NCBI GenBank assembly: GCA_012270805.1
Contig: JAAXHR010000413.1
Coordinates: forward strand, 1 to 11,894
Direction: 5' to 3'
Length of the DNA: 11,894 nucleotides
Origin: Dehalococcoidia bacterium
GTDB lineage: Bacteria > Chloroflexota > Dehalococcoidia > Lucifugimonadales > Lucifugimonadaceae
Shown here: piece after piece, positions 1-7,129 of the stretch
Layout: each line of letters opens with the position of its first letter
How positions within the stretch are numbered: position 1 is the first letter of the stretch
The notes under the pieces: model-generated
Databases searched by the model: none
Told to the model about the DNA's origin: nothing
Seen by the model: only the letters and a program-made list of their open reading frames with translations
Program-made: the position numbers and the translations under genes

Positions 1-1140
1 CCGTTGGGCGTGTTCGTATGCGTGACTGGCGTATCCGGATCCGGCAAAAGCACCCTGGTCAACGAAATCATTCTCAAGAGCCTGGCTCAGCATTTTTATC
101 GAGCCAAGGATCGACCCGGTCCACACAACGAGATTACCGGTTTGGATCACATCGACAAGGTGATCAACATCGACCAATCGCCGATAGGTAGAACCCCGCG
201 TTCTAACCCGGCAACGTACACGGGCGTATTCACGCCGATCCGAGAACTTTATGCGACCGTACCTGAAGCGCGGGCGCGAGGGTACACTCCCGGGCGCTTC
301 TCATTCAATGTACGAGGTGGCCGGTGCGAAGCATGTTCGGGCGCGGGATACACCCAGATCGAGATGCAGTTCCTGCCCGACGTGACTGTGCCGTGCGAGG
401 TCTGTGACGGTGCTCGGTACAACCGTGAAGCGTTGGAAATCCTGTTCAAGGAGGCATCGATCTCCGATGTCTTGAACATGACCGTCACCGAGGCGCATGC
501 TCTATTCGAGAACATTCCGAAGATCGCTACGAAACTCGTGACCTTGATTGATGTCGGTCTCGGTTACATACGTCTCGGGCAACCAGCTACGACGTTATCG
601 GGCGGTGAAGCGCAACGCATCAAGTTGGCCTCTGAGTTGTCTAAACGTAGTACGGGTCAGACCCTCTACATCCTCGACGAACCGACCACCGGACTTTCGT
701 TCGATGATGCCGCCAAGCTGTTGACTGTGTTGCATCGCTTGGTTGACAACGGCAACACAGTATTGCTGATCGAGCATCATCTAGATTTGATCAAGAACGC
801 CGACTGGATCATCGATCTAGGGCCATTCGCCGGCGATGATGGCGGCGAGCTGGTCGCTATCGGTACTCCGGAGTACATCGCCTCGGTAGACGATTCCTTC
901 ACCGGCAACTACCTGCGAGATTTTTCTGGCATCGTCCCCGACGAAGGTGCACACGGTACCGACGAGTTCCAACAGAACGGTCGGCACGATGCGGCTCTGG
1001 ATAACGGAGCGATCGAGATTAAGATCGCAGATATATTGAGCGATCAAGACATGGCAACGGCGCGTTCAAAGGTGTCTCAGAACGGAGCCTCGCGACGACG
1101 GCGACGTCGTCGCAGAAGAGCCGCGAGCCGCAGCAGTTGA
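1..1140 (+). CDS. uvrA: UvrA, excinuclease ABC subunit A, C-terminal part (5' end outside window)
   Basis: DNA-damage recognition ATPase of nucleotide excision repair, working as a dimer with UvrB. The frame is open from base 1, so about 379 codons of a protein usually near 950 residues are present. Visible in order: Walker A of the second ABC domain (GVSGSGKST, codons 10-18); the zinc module with Cys109, Cys112, Cys132 and Cys135 (CX2C-X19-CX2C, the UvrA spacing); the ABC signature [18 protein letters not shown]; Walker [12 protein letters not shown]; and the H-loop region LIEHHLDLI. The usual His after TTGL is Ser here. After the normal end of the family fold (near [10 protein letters not shown]) an extra tail of roughly 70 residues follows, ending in nine consecutive arginines (bases 1093-1119). 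The stop codon overlaps the ATG of the next gene by one base. Identity is very secure from the motifs. Confidence 0.97.
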   Translation, partial: PLGVFVCVTGVSGSGKSTLVNEIILKSLAQHFYRAKDRPGPHNEITGLDHIDKVINIDQSPIGRTPRSNPATYTGVFTPIRELYATVPEARARGYTPGRFSFNVRGGRCEACSGAGYTQIEMQFLPDVTVPCEVCDGARYNREALEILFKEASISDVLNMTVTEAHALFENIPKIATKLVTLIDVGLGYIRLGQPATTLSGGEAQRIKLASELSKRSTGQTLYILDEPTTGLSFDDAAKLLTVLHRLVDNGNTVLLIEHHLDLIKNADWIIDLGPFAGDDGGELVAIGTPEYIASVDDSFTGNYLRDFSGIVPDEGAHGTDEFQQNGRHDAALDNGAIEIKIADILSDQDMATARSKVSQNGASRRRRRRRRRAASRSS

Positions 1141-1673
1141 TGCTGAACTGCGACCAGTCGCCAACGTTGCCGACACAGCCTGAATTCGTCCAAGACGGTC
1201 TGTTCGGCAACTCATGCTTCGGTTGCGGAGCTTGGAACAAGCGGGGATTGAACATTAAGTCGCGTTGGGACGGTGACCTGTCGATTTGCCGTTTCACACC
1301 TCAACCACACCACGCCGCAATGCCCCACGACATCGTAAATGGCGGCATCATCGCATCGGTCATCGACTGTCACAGCGTGTGCACCGCAATCGCAGACGCG
1401 TATCGTCGTGCCGGCCGGTATGCCGGTGATGGCGAGCGACCCTTGCTTTGGTACGCCACCGCTTCCCTGCACATCAACTACCTCAAGCCGACGCCGCTGT
1501 CGATGTCGTTCACCGTAACCTCACGAGTAAGAAAAGTGGATCAACGGCGAACAACCTTGGAAGCCGAATTGATCAGCGACGAAGGTACCCTGACGTGCAC
1601 TGGAGAAGTCATCGCGGCACAGGTCTCGGATCGATGGGCTCGGGACGCGGGCTACTTCGGCACGCAGAGCTGA
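1140..1673 (+). CDS. PaaI-like hotdog-fold thioesterase family protein
   Basis: 177-residue protein of the hotdog superfamily (PaaI/THEM4-like acyl-CoA thioesterases), probably cytoplasmic. Substrate is unknown. An N-terminal CFGCG (residues 26-30) followed by NKRGL matches the 'C-GCG-x-N-x-x-G-L' entry seen in this family. The central helix motif is VNGGIIASVIDCH (66-78), where most relatives have HGG; Asp76 sits where the catalytic acidic residue is expected. The later ASLHINYLKPTPL segment matches the typical 'xxLxVxYLrPxp' strand. The ATG at 1140 overlaps the uvrA stop (TGATG), which suggests translational coupling; a TTG one codon earlier is less likely. No functional link to repair is evident, so co-transcription may be incidental. 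The family call is good, but the enzymatic activity is inferred. Confidence 0.85.
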   Translation: MLNCDQSPTLPTQPEFVQDGLFGNSCFGCGAWNKRGLNIKSRWDGDLSICRFTPQPHHAAMPHDIVNGGIIASVIDCHSVCTAIADAYRRAGRYAGDGERPLLWYATASLHINYLKPTPLSMSFTVTSRVRKVDQRRTTLEAELISDEGTLTCTGEVIAAQVSDRWARDAGYFGTQS

Positions 1674-1746
1674 TCGAGGGCACCAAGTTCACATCGCCGA
1701 AGGGCTTTTTCGTCGCTGGAGGATTCCAATTACTATTTTGAGCACT

Positions 1747-2772
1747 ATGCTTACTCGAGAAGAACTCTCCGCCCGCATCGACGCGTTGCCGCGCGTCGAG
1801 ATCGCACATACACCCACTCCATTGGAGGAGATGCCTCGCCTCAGTGAACGGCTGTCCGACGAAAGTGACACCGAAATCCCGCGGATCTTCGTGAAACGCG
1901 AGGACATGACTGGATTGGCATTCGGTGGCAACAAAGCACGCCACTACGAGTTTGAGATGCCCCATGTCGTGAACGAGGGTTACGACACCCTCATCAATAT
2001 CATGGACTACCACTCGAACAACGCCCGTATGACCGCGGCGGCGGCTAACAAGGCAGGCCTCAGGTACGTGTTGATACTCAAGAACGCCGCCCACAGAAAG
2101 GTGCAAGGCAACTTGCTAGTCGACAAGCTGTTGGGAGCAGAGTTACATCTGCTTGACCAGTTTCAGTCTGAAAAGGCGGATGAATACGCAACAGATTTGA
2201 AGACCGAATTAGAGACTGAGGGTGCGAACGTCTACTTGCTGCAGGACCACATGTTCCCGCGCCTGGTAGGCATGGTCGGCTTCGTGCGGTGCGGGCTCGA
2301 AATGCTGGATCAGATCGAGCATTTGGGCCTTGAGAACGTCCACATCTACGGCGTAGCCGGTCGATCGCTCTGCGGGTTGATTCTCGCCGCGAAGAATCTG
2401 GGGTTGGACTGGCGCTTCACCGGTGTTGAAGTCAACTATGACATGCCGTTGAGCGACTACATCTTCCAACACTCGCAAGACATCAGCAAGTTGTTGGACC
2501 TCCCGATCACGTTTGAGGAGTCGGACATGAGGGTTTTGAACCAGTTCATCGGTGAGGGTTACGGCATCATGACGCAGGAAGTGGCAGATGCGATTCGATT
2601 AGTAGCTCAAACCGACGCGGTAATGCTAGATCCGAACTACACGGGCACGACAATGGCCGCCATGTTGGACGACATCCGTGAAGCCAATGTTTCGCCAGAC
2701 GAGACGTTGATTTTCCTGCATACAGGCGGACTTCCCGCGCTGTTTACTTTCGCCAACGAGTTGGCGGGTTGA
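1747..2772 (+). CDS. PLP-dependent D-cysteine desulfhydrase / ACC deaminase family enzyme
   Basis: 341-residue fold-type II PLP enzyme. The family either degrades D-cysteine to pyruvate, sulfide and ammonia, or deaminates 1-aminocyclopropane-1-carboxylate. Seen: TPLEEMPRLSERL near the N-terminus; the PLP lysine Lys63 in FGGNKARHYE; the phosphate/substrate loop HSNNAR (Ser90, Asn91, Asn92, where ACC deaminases have SNQ); DPNYTGTTMAAM with Tyr298-Thr299; and HTGGLPALF with Thr326. ACC deaminases have Glu and Leu at the last two positions, whereas D-cysteine desulfhydrases have Ser/Thr and Thr, so the second activity is favoured. Start: a good GGAGG lies at 1718-1722, too far (24 bases) from this ATG and 15 from an in-frame TTG at 1738, so the true N-terminus may be a few residues longer. 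The gene is separated by about 70 bases from the upstream thioesterase and converges on yihY. Confidence 0.88.
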   Translation: MLTREELSARIDALPRVEIAHTPTPLEEMPRLSERLSDESDTEIPRIFVKREDMTGLAFGGNKARHYEFEMPHVVNEGYDTLINIMDYHSNNARMTAAAANKAGLRYVLILKNAAHRKVQGNLLVDKLLGAELHLLDQFQSEKADEYATDLKTELETEGANVYLLQDHMFPRLVGMVGFVRCGLEMLDQIEHLGLENVHIYGVAGRSLCGLILAAKNLGLDWRFTGVEVNYDMPLSDYIFQHSQDISKLLDLPITFEESDMRVLNQFIGEGYGIMTQEVADAIRLVAQTDAVMLDPNYTGTTMAAMLDDIREANVSPDETLIFLHTGGLPALFTFANELAG

Positions 2773-2905
2773 AGCCGGAAGTCATTCCTGAACAGCGAAC
2801 AGCTGAGTAACGCGGCTCGATAAGCGGGGTCAAACCTGTTCTTCGGGTTGGGGATCAGCAGGTTCAGTAGCCAGATACCGCTACAACTTATGGCTACTTG
2901 AGCCA
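2773..2905. other. Convergent intergenic spacer with two weak inverted repeats
   Basis: This 133-base spacer lies between the converging PLP gene and YihY gene. It contains AACCTG/CAGGTT (2833-2838 with 2859-2864, 20-base loop) and AGTAGCC/GGCTACT (2866-2872 with 2892-2898, 19-base loop). Neither is followed by a T-run in either direction, so they are weak candidates for factor-independent terminators. Some termination is expected here from gene layout, but the sequence does not prove it. Confidence 0.3.
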
Positions 2906-3895
2906 TTATTGATCGGTTGACAATGACGGCAGAAAAGGCAATCGGTCGGATGCGTCTATGCGACGCAGGTTGTCTATCAGCATTTGATTCTGCCGCCGTT
3001 GGTCTCGAATGCGAAGGTGGTTGGCCCATTTCGCAGATAGCATCGCACCCGATAATAAGATGATTGCTTCGACGTAAACGAAGAAGAAAAACATCATCAC
3101 TGTGCTGATGCTGCCATAAATCGAAGTAAGTAGCCCACCTGAATTTCTAAGGAAGAAAATAAAGACGTACTTCGTGATCTCGAAGGCGATCGTCGCGAGG
3201 AGCGCTACCCCGAGGATCTCCGACAAGCGGACTTTGGTGTTGGGCAGCCACCAGTAAACCGCGGTGAACACGAAATAAGTTATCACCGACGGAATCGCGA
3301 AACCCGCTACGAAAAGGAACCACTGATCGAACGGTGTCGTATCGGTCGCCAACAGTTCTGCGATCTCGCTGATGAATGAGAAAAATGTTGACATCAACAA
3401 TGCCAAAAACAGCAGTGAAGAAGCAACCATCATCATTACGAAGTCGATGGCTCGCTCGGTGAGAAACGAACGCGGGCGCTGGATACCCCAGATAACGTTC
3501 ACACTCTTGCGGATCGAACCAAACACTCCCATTCCGGCAATAAAAAGTCCCAACCCAGTCAAACTGGAAGTCACCGCGGGTTGGTTGCTTACGTTGTGGA
3601 TGAAACGTTCCAAGAATGACGGTCCCTCGGTTTCCGCGAGCACGGGGATCTGTGCCACGATGCCGGTGATGAGCCTGTCCTCAAAGCCTTCAATGCCGAC
3701 CGACAACCTCCATAGGGTGATCAACGCGATGGAAAGCGGGAATATCGACAAAAAGCTGTAGAACGCGATGGCGGCCGCGAGGTAGTGACCGTTGACCGAC
3801 ATGAAGTCGTTGACGTTGCGGTAGACGAACCAAAACGCCTGACCGCCCCAGCTGAAACTGCGGCGAAACGGGTTAGATATTTGTGCGATCGTCAA
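2906..3895 (-). CDS. YihY/virulence factor BrkB family inner-membrane protein
   Basis: 329-residue integral membrane protein of the YihY/BrkB (formerly 'ribonuclease BN') family, whose molecular function is not settled. Six hydrophobic segments can be read: YLAAAIAFYSFLSIFPLSIA; the SLTGLGLFIAGMGVFGSI region; FVMMMVASSLLFLALLM; LFVAGFAIPSVITYFVF; ILGVALLATIAFEITKYVFI; and VMMFFFFVYVEAIILLSGAM. The 'LAAAxAFYxxLSxFPL' first helix and the 'W-LPN-x-K-V' loop after helix 4 (YWWLPNTKVR) are family hallmarks. The start is a TTG at 3895 with GAGGA 10 bases upstream (3906-3910); the next Met, in FMSVNGHY, would cut off residues homologous proteins usually have before helix 1. It is last in the - strand cluster, 62 bases after the methyltransferase gene. 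The short charged C-terminus is probably cytoplasmic. Confidence 0.87.
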   Translation of the reverse strand: MTIAQISNPFRRSFSWGGQAFWFVYRNVNDFMSVNGHYLAAAIAFYSFLSIFPLSIALITLWRLSVGIEGFEDRLITGIVAQIPVLAETEGPSFLERFIHNVSNQPAVTSSLTGLGLFIAGMGVFGSIRKSVNVIWGIQRPRSFLTERAIDFVMMMVASSLLFLALLMSTFFSFISEIAELLATDTTPFDQWFLFVAGFAIPSVITYFVFTAVYWWLPNTKVRLSEILGVALLATIAFEITKYVFIFFLRNSGGLLTSIYGSISTVMMFFFFVYVEAIILLSGAMLSAKWANHLRIRDQRRQNQMLIDNLRRIDASDRLPFLPSLSTDQ

Positions 3896-3910
3896 AGATA
3901 ACGCGTCCTC

Positions 3911-3927
3911 AAATCCTCTTCGGATTT
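3911..3927 (-). repeat. Small perfect hairpin adjoining the YihY ribosome binding site
   Basis: AAATCC-TCTTC-GGATTT forms a perfect 6-bp stem with a 5-base loop in the 62-base gap between the methyltransferase stop and the YihY TTG start. On the transcribed strand the stem ends immediately before the GAGGA at 3910-3906. A second, mutually exclusive small stem is possible (CTTCG/CGAAG, 3918-3922 with 3928-3932). There is no T-tract, so it is not a terminator. Any effect on translation is speculative. Confidence 0.3.
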
Positions 3928-3957
3928 CGAAGCGACGAAAGATCGATCGAAACGGAT

Positions 3958-4980
3958 TTAATCGAGTTCGCCGTTGCGAAAAGCGGTGATGTAGTTCATG
4001 GCGAAGTCGTCTCTGCCTTCTAGGAGGTTGACCGTGTACCGGACGCGCGGAGCATCCATGTCAAGATTCATAGCGCGACCTATCTTAACTTGAATAGGGT
4101 CGATGATACCCGAATCTGCTCCAGCGTCGACCGCCAATTTGACAAAGGCTTCATTCACCAAGGCGCGCTTGGGCAAACCGAACGACACGTTGCTCATACC
4201 GCCGGTGATATGGACATCATCTCCGAAGCGCTTCCGGAGTTTAGAGATCGCGTCCAACGCATGCGGACCGTATGCTTTGTCGACCGACACTGGGAAAAAC
4301 AGGGGGTCGATGAACATATCTTCATAGTCGATACCGTGGTCGCTCGCCGCATCGACGACGCGGGTTGCGTTTTCCAGCCGTTCGTCCGCATCTTCAGGCA
4401 TCCCGCTCTCGGACGCGGCGGAGATAATGCACCTTGCATCGTGCTCAGCGATGAGGTCCAAGGTTTCTAGACGCTCCAACGCGACCGAGTTGACCATCGG
4501 ATGTCCTGACGACCTGTCGTATGCTTCGAGTCCAGCCCGGATGATCTCCGAGTTCGACGAATCTATGCTTGGGGGAATGTCTGCGACGGATTGAACATAC
4601 TGGACGAGCCATCGTATCGCTTCGATCTGTTCTGGCACGCGGTGCGAGAGTTCGTCAACGTTCAGGTCGAGATAAGCTGCTCCAGCTTTCGTCTGCCTGT
4701 CGACTTCATACTTGATGTAAGCCTCGCCTTCTGCCGCCTCATTACCGTCGCAGTTGACGCCCTTCCAAACGGCAATCATGAAGTGTTTGAGGTTGCCTTG
4801 TTGATAGGCCTGGGTATTTTCGAAGTGTTTCGGCACTCGGACGAAATTTAACTCCCCACCGACCCGGTACTTAACAGCTTCGGAACCATCCTCGAACACG
4901 TGACCGCGTATACCGCCACGTTTAACCACTCGAGTACAGTGGATGTTTTCGCCGATGATCGTGAAATCGCTTGTCGTCAT
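3958..4980 (-). CDS. Methyltetrahydrofolate methyltransferase-like protein (pterin-binding TIM barrel)
   Basis: 340-residue protein related to methyl-THF:corrinoid methyltransferases (AcsE type) and the folate-binding domain of MetH; often auto-labelled dihydropteroate synthase. It would bind methyl-THF and pass the methyl group to a corrinoid protein. Counting from this start, residues matching the AcsE folate site are retained: Asp140 (SIDSSN), Asn164 (MVNSV), Asp225 (FIDPL), and Asn264 in GMSNVSFGLP. The barrel starts with FTIIGENI. Between that strand and YLDLNVDE lie about 90 residues where AcsE has about 38, so there is an N-terminal insertion of around 50-55 residues. No corrinoid-binding protein or reactivase is nearby. 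Start: the ATG at 4980 has GGGA eight bases upstream; an alternative ATG at 5013 adds 11 residues without a visible ribosome binding site. It lies downstream of the mannosyltransferase after a gap of about 80-115 bases. Confidence 0.82.
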   Translation of the reverse strand: MTTSDFTIIGENIHCTRVVKRGGIRGHVFEDGSEAVKYRVGGELNFVRVPKHFENTQAYQQGNLKHFMIAVWKGVNCDGNEAAEGEAYIKYEVDRQTKAGAAYLDLNVDELSHRVPEQIEAIRWLVQYVQSVADIPPSIDSSNSEIIRAGLEAYDRSSGHPMVNSVALERLETLDLIAEHDARCIISAASESGMPEDADERLENATRVVDAASDHGIDYEDMFIDPLFFPVSVDKAYGPHALDAISKLRKRFGDDVHITGGMSNVSFGLPKRALVNEAFVKLAVDAGADSGIIDPIQVKIGRAMNLDMDAPRVRYTVNLLEGRDDFAMNYITAFRNGELD

Positions 4981-5094
4981 GTGGTTGATCCCGGTGTGTT
5001 TTCCGTCAGGCATTGCCAGATGCTTGACGGAATCTATTTTCGTATGAGCTGGCCTACGCCCGCAAATGATTGAGACGGTCAGTGGAAATTCGCC

Positions 5095-5859
5095 TCAATT
5101 CCTCCTTAAGCGAAGCAAAGTTAAGCGCCAAAACGCCTCTATCGCGATATGAAGCGACATCTTGGATTTCCCGGCGGTGCGCTCCATAAAGGTGTACGGG
5201 TGCTCGAAGATGGTCAATCCGCACTGCTGGGCGCGATATGCAACTTCGGCTTGGAATCCGAATCCAGCGACGGTCAGACATTCAGGATCAATCGCCTCAA
5301 GAGCGTCACGTCTGTACGCCTTGAACCCACCTGTCGCATCATGGACTCTTAACCCCAAGATCATCCGGATTCCGAAGTTGGCCCATTTGCTGAGCAACAC
5401 GCGCGACATCTTCCAATTCGGATCCACGTCACCGCCGTCACTGTATCGTGTCCCGACCACGACATCGGAATGTACGAGAGCATCTAGCATCGCGGGAACT
5501 TCAGCTGGTGGGTGCGACAGATCGCAATCCATCTGGACCACCCGTTGAACTGCGTTATCGAGCGCGATATTGAAGCCGGCGATGTACGCGGTCCCAAGCC
5601 CCAGCTTGCCGGCCCGATGCGCGACTAGGATGCGGCCTGGGTGTTGTTCTGCCAACTCGTCGGCAATCTCGCCAGTTCCGTCCGGCGACGAGTCATCGAC
5701 GAACAATACGCCTAGCTTTTCAACATCAAGCGCAAAGAGTTGCTGGACTATATTTCCGATGTTGTCAGCTTCGTTGAAGGTTGGTATTACGACTGCAATC
5801 GTCACGTCGCGGTCGAAACCGCCGACAATTTGAACTGGATTGGTGCGGTTGATTTCCAT
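5095..5859 (-). CDS. Polyprenol (dolichol)-phosphate mannosyltransferase, GT2
   Basis: 254-residue family 2 glycosyltransferase of the Dpm1/Ppm1 group, which transfers mannose from GDP-mannose to a polyprenyl phosphate at the cytoplasmic face of the membrane, making a lipid-linked donor for protein or glycolipid mannosylation. Seen: VVIPTFNEADNI (N-terminal nucleotide-binding strand), FVDDSSPDGT with Asp55-Asp56, MDCDLSHPP with the metal-binding DCD at 111-113, and the GTRYSDGG and ATGGFKAYRR stretches typical of Dpm1 enzymes. There is no C-terminal membrane domain, so it resembles the soluble single-domain type that attaches peripherally. The ATG start lies 17 bases after the lysC stop with no strong ribosome binding site, consistent with read-through from lysC. 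Donor and acceptor are inferred from the family; other polyprenyl-P glycosyltransferases remain possible. Confidence 0.87.
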   Translation of the reverse strand: MEINRTNPVQIVGGFDRDVTIAVVIPTFNEADNIGNIVQQLFALDVEKLGVLFVDDSSPDGTGEIADELAEQHPGRILVAHRAGKLGLGTAYIAGFNIALDNAVQRVVQMDCDLSHPPAEVPAMLDALVHSDVVVGTRYSDGGDVDPNWKMSRVLLSKWANFGIRMILGLRVHDATGGFKAYRRDALEAIDPECLTVAGFGFQAEVAYRAQQCGLTIFEHPYTFMERTAGKSKMSLHIAIEAFWRLTLLRLRRN

Positions 5860-5876
5860 CTCACTAATCGGAGTCG

Positions 5877-6356
5877 CTAAACAACCTCAAGTTCGAATTC
5901 GGAGTGTATCGCTTGGGCTGCAGTGCCCACGTTTTTCTCATCGACGATGCACGTGATCCGGATCTCAGAGGTGGTTATCATCTCAATGTTCACACCAGCG
6001 TTGGCCAACGCTCGGAACATGCGCGCGGCATATCCAGGGGAATTGGTCATACCGGTCCCGACGACACTGACTTTTGCAAGTCCGTCGCGTGTCGCTAGAT
6101 CGGTGTATTCGACATCATTGTTAGCCGAAGTTATCTCAGTTACGCGTTGCAGATACTCTTGCCCTACTGTGAACGACAGATCGGTCAAGCCGCCTGTCGA
6201 GACGTTTTGGACTATGACATCGACGCTGATTCCCGCGTCGGCGAGTGGCGTCATGATCGCGGCTGCGATGCCGGGCCGATCGGCGACGCCAATCAGGGTT
6301 ACCCTCGACACCGCACGCTCGGTCGCGATGCTGGTGATGCTTTTTCGAATCTCCAT
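5877..6356 (-). CDS. Possible in-frame internal start giving the LysC beta (regulatory) subunit
   Basis: ATG at 6356 (Met255 of LysC, start of MEIRKSITSIATERA) is preceded by AAGGA at 6371-6367 with a 10-base spacer. Starting here would give a 159-residue product consisting of the two ACT domains only. In Bacillus subtilis and Corynebacterium glutamicum, lysC genes make just such a beta subunit of similar size from an internal start at this position. The match of site, Shine-Dalgarno sequence and length is visible; use of the start is inferred. Confidence 0.5.
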   Translation of the reverse strand: MEIRKSITSIATERAVSRVTLIGVADRPGIAAAIMTPLADAGISVDVIVQNVSTGGLTDLSFTVGQEYLQRVTEITSANNDVEYTDLATRDGLAKVSVVGTGMTNSPGYAARMFRALANAGVNIEMITTSEIRITCIVDEKNVGTAAQAIHSEFELEVV

Positions 6357-7118
6357 ATTGTCGCTGTCCTTGAAATTACCGATTCTGGTTCCTTTGGCAT
6401 CTGGATTGAAAGATGAGGTGATGAGCATCGGGACCTTATGAACCGCTGCCATCTCAATCGACCGAGGGTTCATTTTTGCCCCTAGGGATGCCATCTCAAG
6501 CATCTCCTCGTATCCGATATGCGGAATTACTTGCGCGTCGGGCACAAGCCTAGGGTCGGCGGTGTAAATGCCGTCAACATCGGTGTAGATCTCGCAGATG
6601 TCAGCCTTAATTGATGCCGCGATAGCCACGGCGGTCAAATCCGATGCGCCCCGGCCGAGGGTGGTGGTGTCGTCGGTCGGCGTCAGGCCTTGGAAACCTG
6701 CAACGACTACAATCCTTCCACGTTCTAGCTCACTCGATATTCGCTTCGGGTCGATGTTGGCGATTCGTGCGGAACCGTAGGTATCGTCGGTTCGAATCCC
6801 CGCTTGCCTTCCGCTCAAACTGATCGCGTCGTGTCCTAGACCGCGGATCGCTATGCCCATCAGCGAAGCGCTGACGAGTTCTCCCGTCGAGATTAACGCG
6901 TCAGTCTCTCGAGGGCTCGGAGACTCGTCACCGGACAATCGATTAGCAAGACTGAGAAGTTCGTCGGTCGTGTCGCCCATCGCGGATACACATACAACCA
7001 GATCCGCGCCATCTTCACGCCGTTCGCATACCCGAGCGGCGACGTTTCGCAAAAGTTCCTCAGTGGCGAGCGAACTACCGCCGAATTTCTGTACTACCAG
7101 TTGGTTTTTTTCATTCAT
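5877..7118 (-). CDS. lysC: Aspartate kinase (monofunctional, with C-terminal ACT domains)
   Basis: 413-residue cytoplasmic enzyme making aspartyl-phosphate from aspartate and ATP, the entry step to lysine, threonine, methionine and diaminopimelate. Seen: VVQKFGGSSLA (residues 8-18), the ATP/aspartate site TTLGRGASDLTAVA, YTDVDGIYTADPR, and two ACT regulatory domains in the last 150 residues (SRVTLIGVADRPG and LAKVSVVGTGM). The usual LGAxxLHPRS segment reads LGAKMNPRS, one residue short and lacking the His. The length matches lysine/threonine-sensitive enzymes of the Bacillus LysC and Corynebacterium type, so feedback control by those products is likely; QNVSTGGLTDLSF lies in the known effector region. 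The ATG is 11 bases after the thrB stop. An internal start at 6356 may give a separate beta subunit. There is no fused homoserine dehydrogenase. Confidence 0.95.
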   Translation of the reverse strand: MNEKNQLVVQKFGGSSLATEELLRNVAARVCERREDGADLVVCVSAMGDTTDELLSLANRLSGDESPSPRETDALISTGELVSASLMGIAIRGLGHDAISLSGRQAGIRTDDTYGSARIANIDPKRISSELERGRIVVVAGFQGLTPTDDTTTLGRGASDLTAVAIAASIKADICEIYTDVDGIYTADPRLVPDAQVIPHIGYEEMLEMASLGAKMNPRSIEMAAVHKVPMLITSSFNPDAKGTRIGNFKDSDNMEIRKSITSIATERAVSRVTLIGVADRPGIAAAIMTPLADAGISVDVIVQNVSTGGLTDLSFTVGQEYLQRVTEITSANNDVEYTDLATRDGLAKVSVVGTGMTNSPGYAARMFRALANAGVNIEMITTSEIRITCIVDEKNVGTAAQAIHSEFELEVV

Positions 7119-7129
7119 CTCGCGAAGAG

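Noticed and set aside
1695..1710. GCC-GAAG-GGC-TTTTT as a terminator after the thioesterase gene
   Set aside because: The stem is only three base pairs; too weak for an intrinsic terminator despite the T-run.
1609..2106. 165-codon open frame on the - strand
   Set aside because: It lies antisense across the end of the thioesterase gene and the start of the PLP enzyme, has no recognisable protein features, and both + strand genes are clearly real.
3958..5013. Calling the TIM-barrel protein a folP dihydropteroate synthase
   Set aside because: The GMSNVSFGLP motif, IDSSN and FIDPL are those of methyl-THF methyltransferases (AcsE/MetH folate domain), and there is no folate biosynthesis neighbourhood.
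5923..6441. 172-codon open frame on the + strand
   Set aside because: Shadow of lysC: antisense to conserved ACT-domain coding sequence, with no family resemblance.
6789..6803. tRNA T-arm-like string GGTTCGAATCCCCGC
   Set aside because: It lies inside lysC, encoding GIRTDD on the - strand. No acceptor stem, D-arm or anticodon arm can be formed around it, so it is a chance match.
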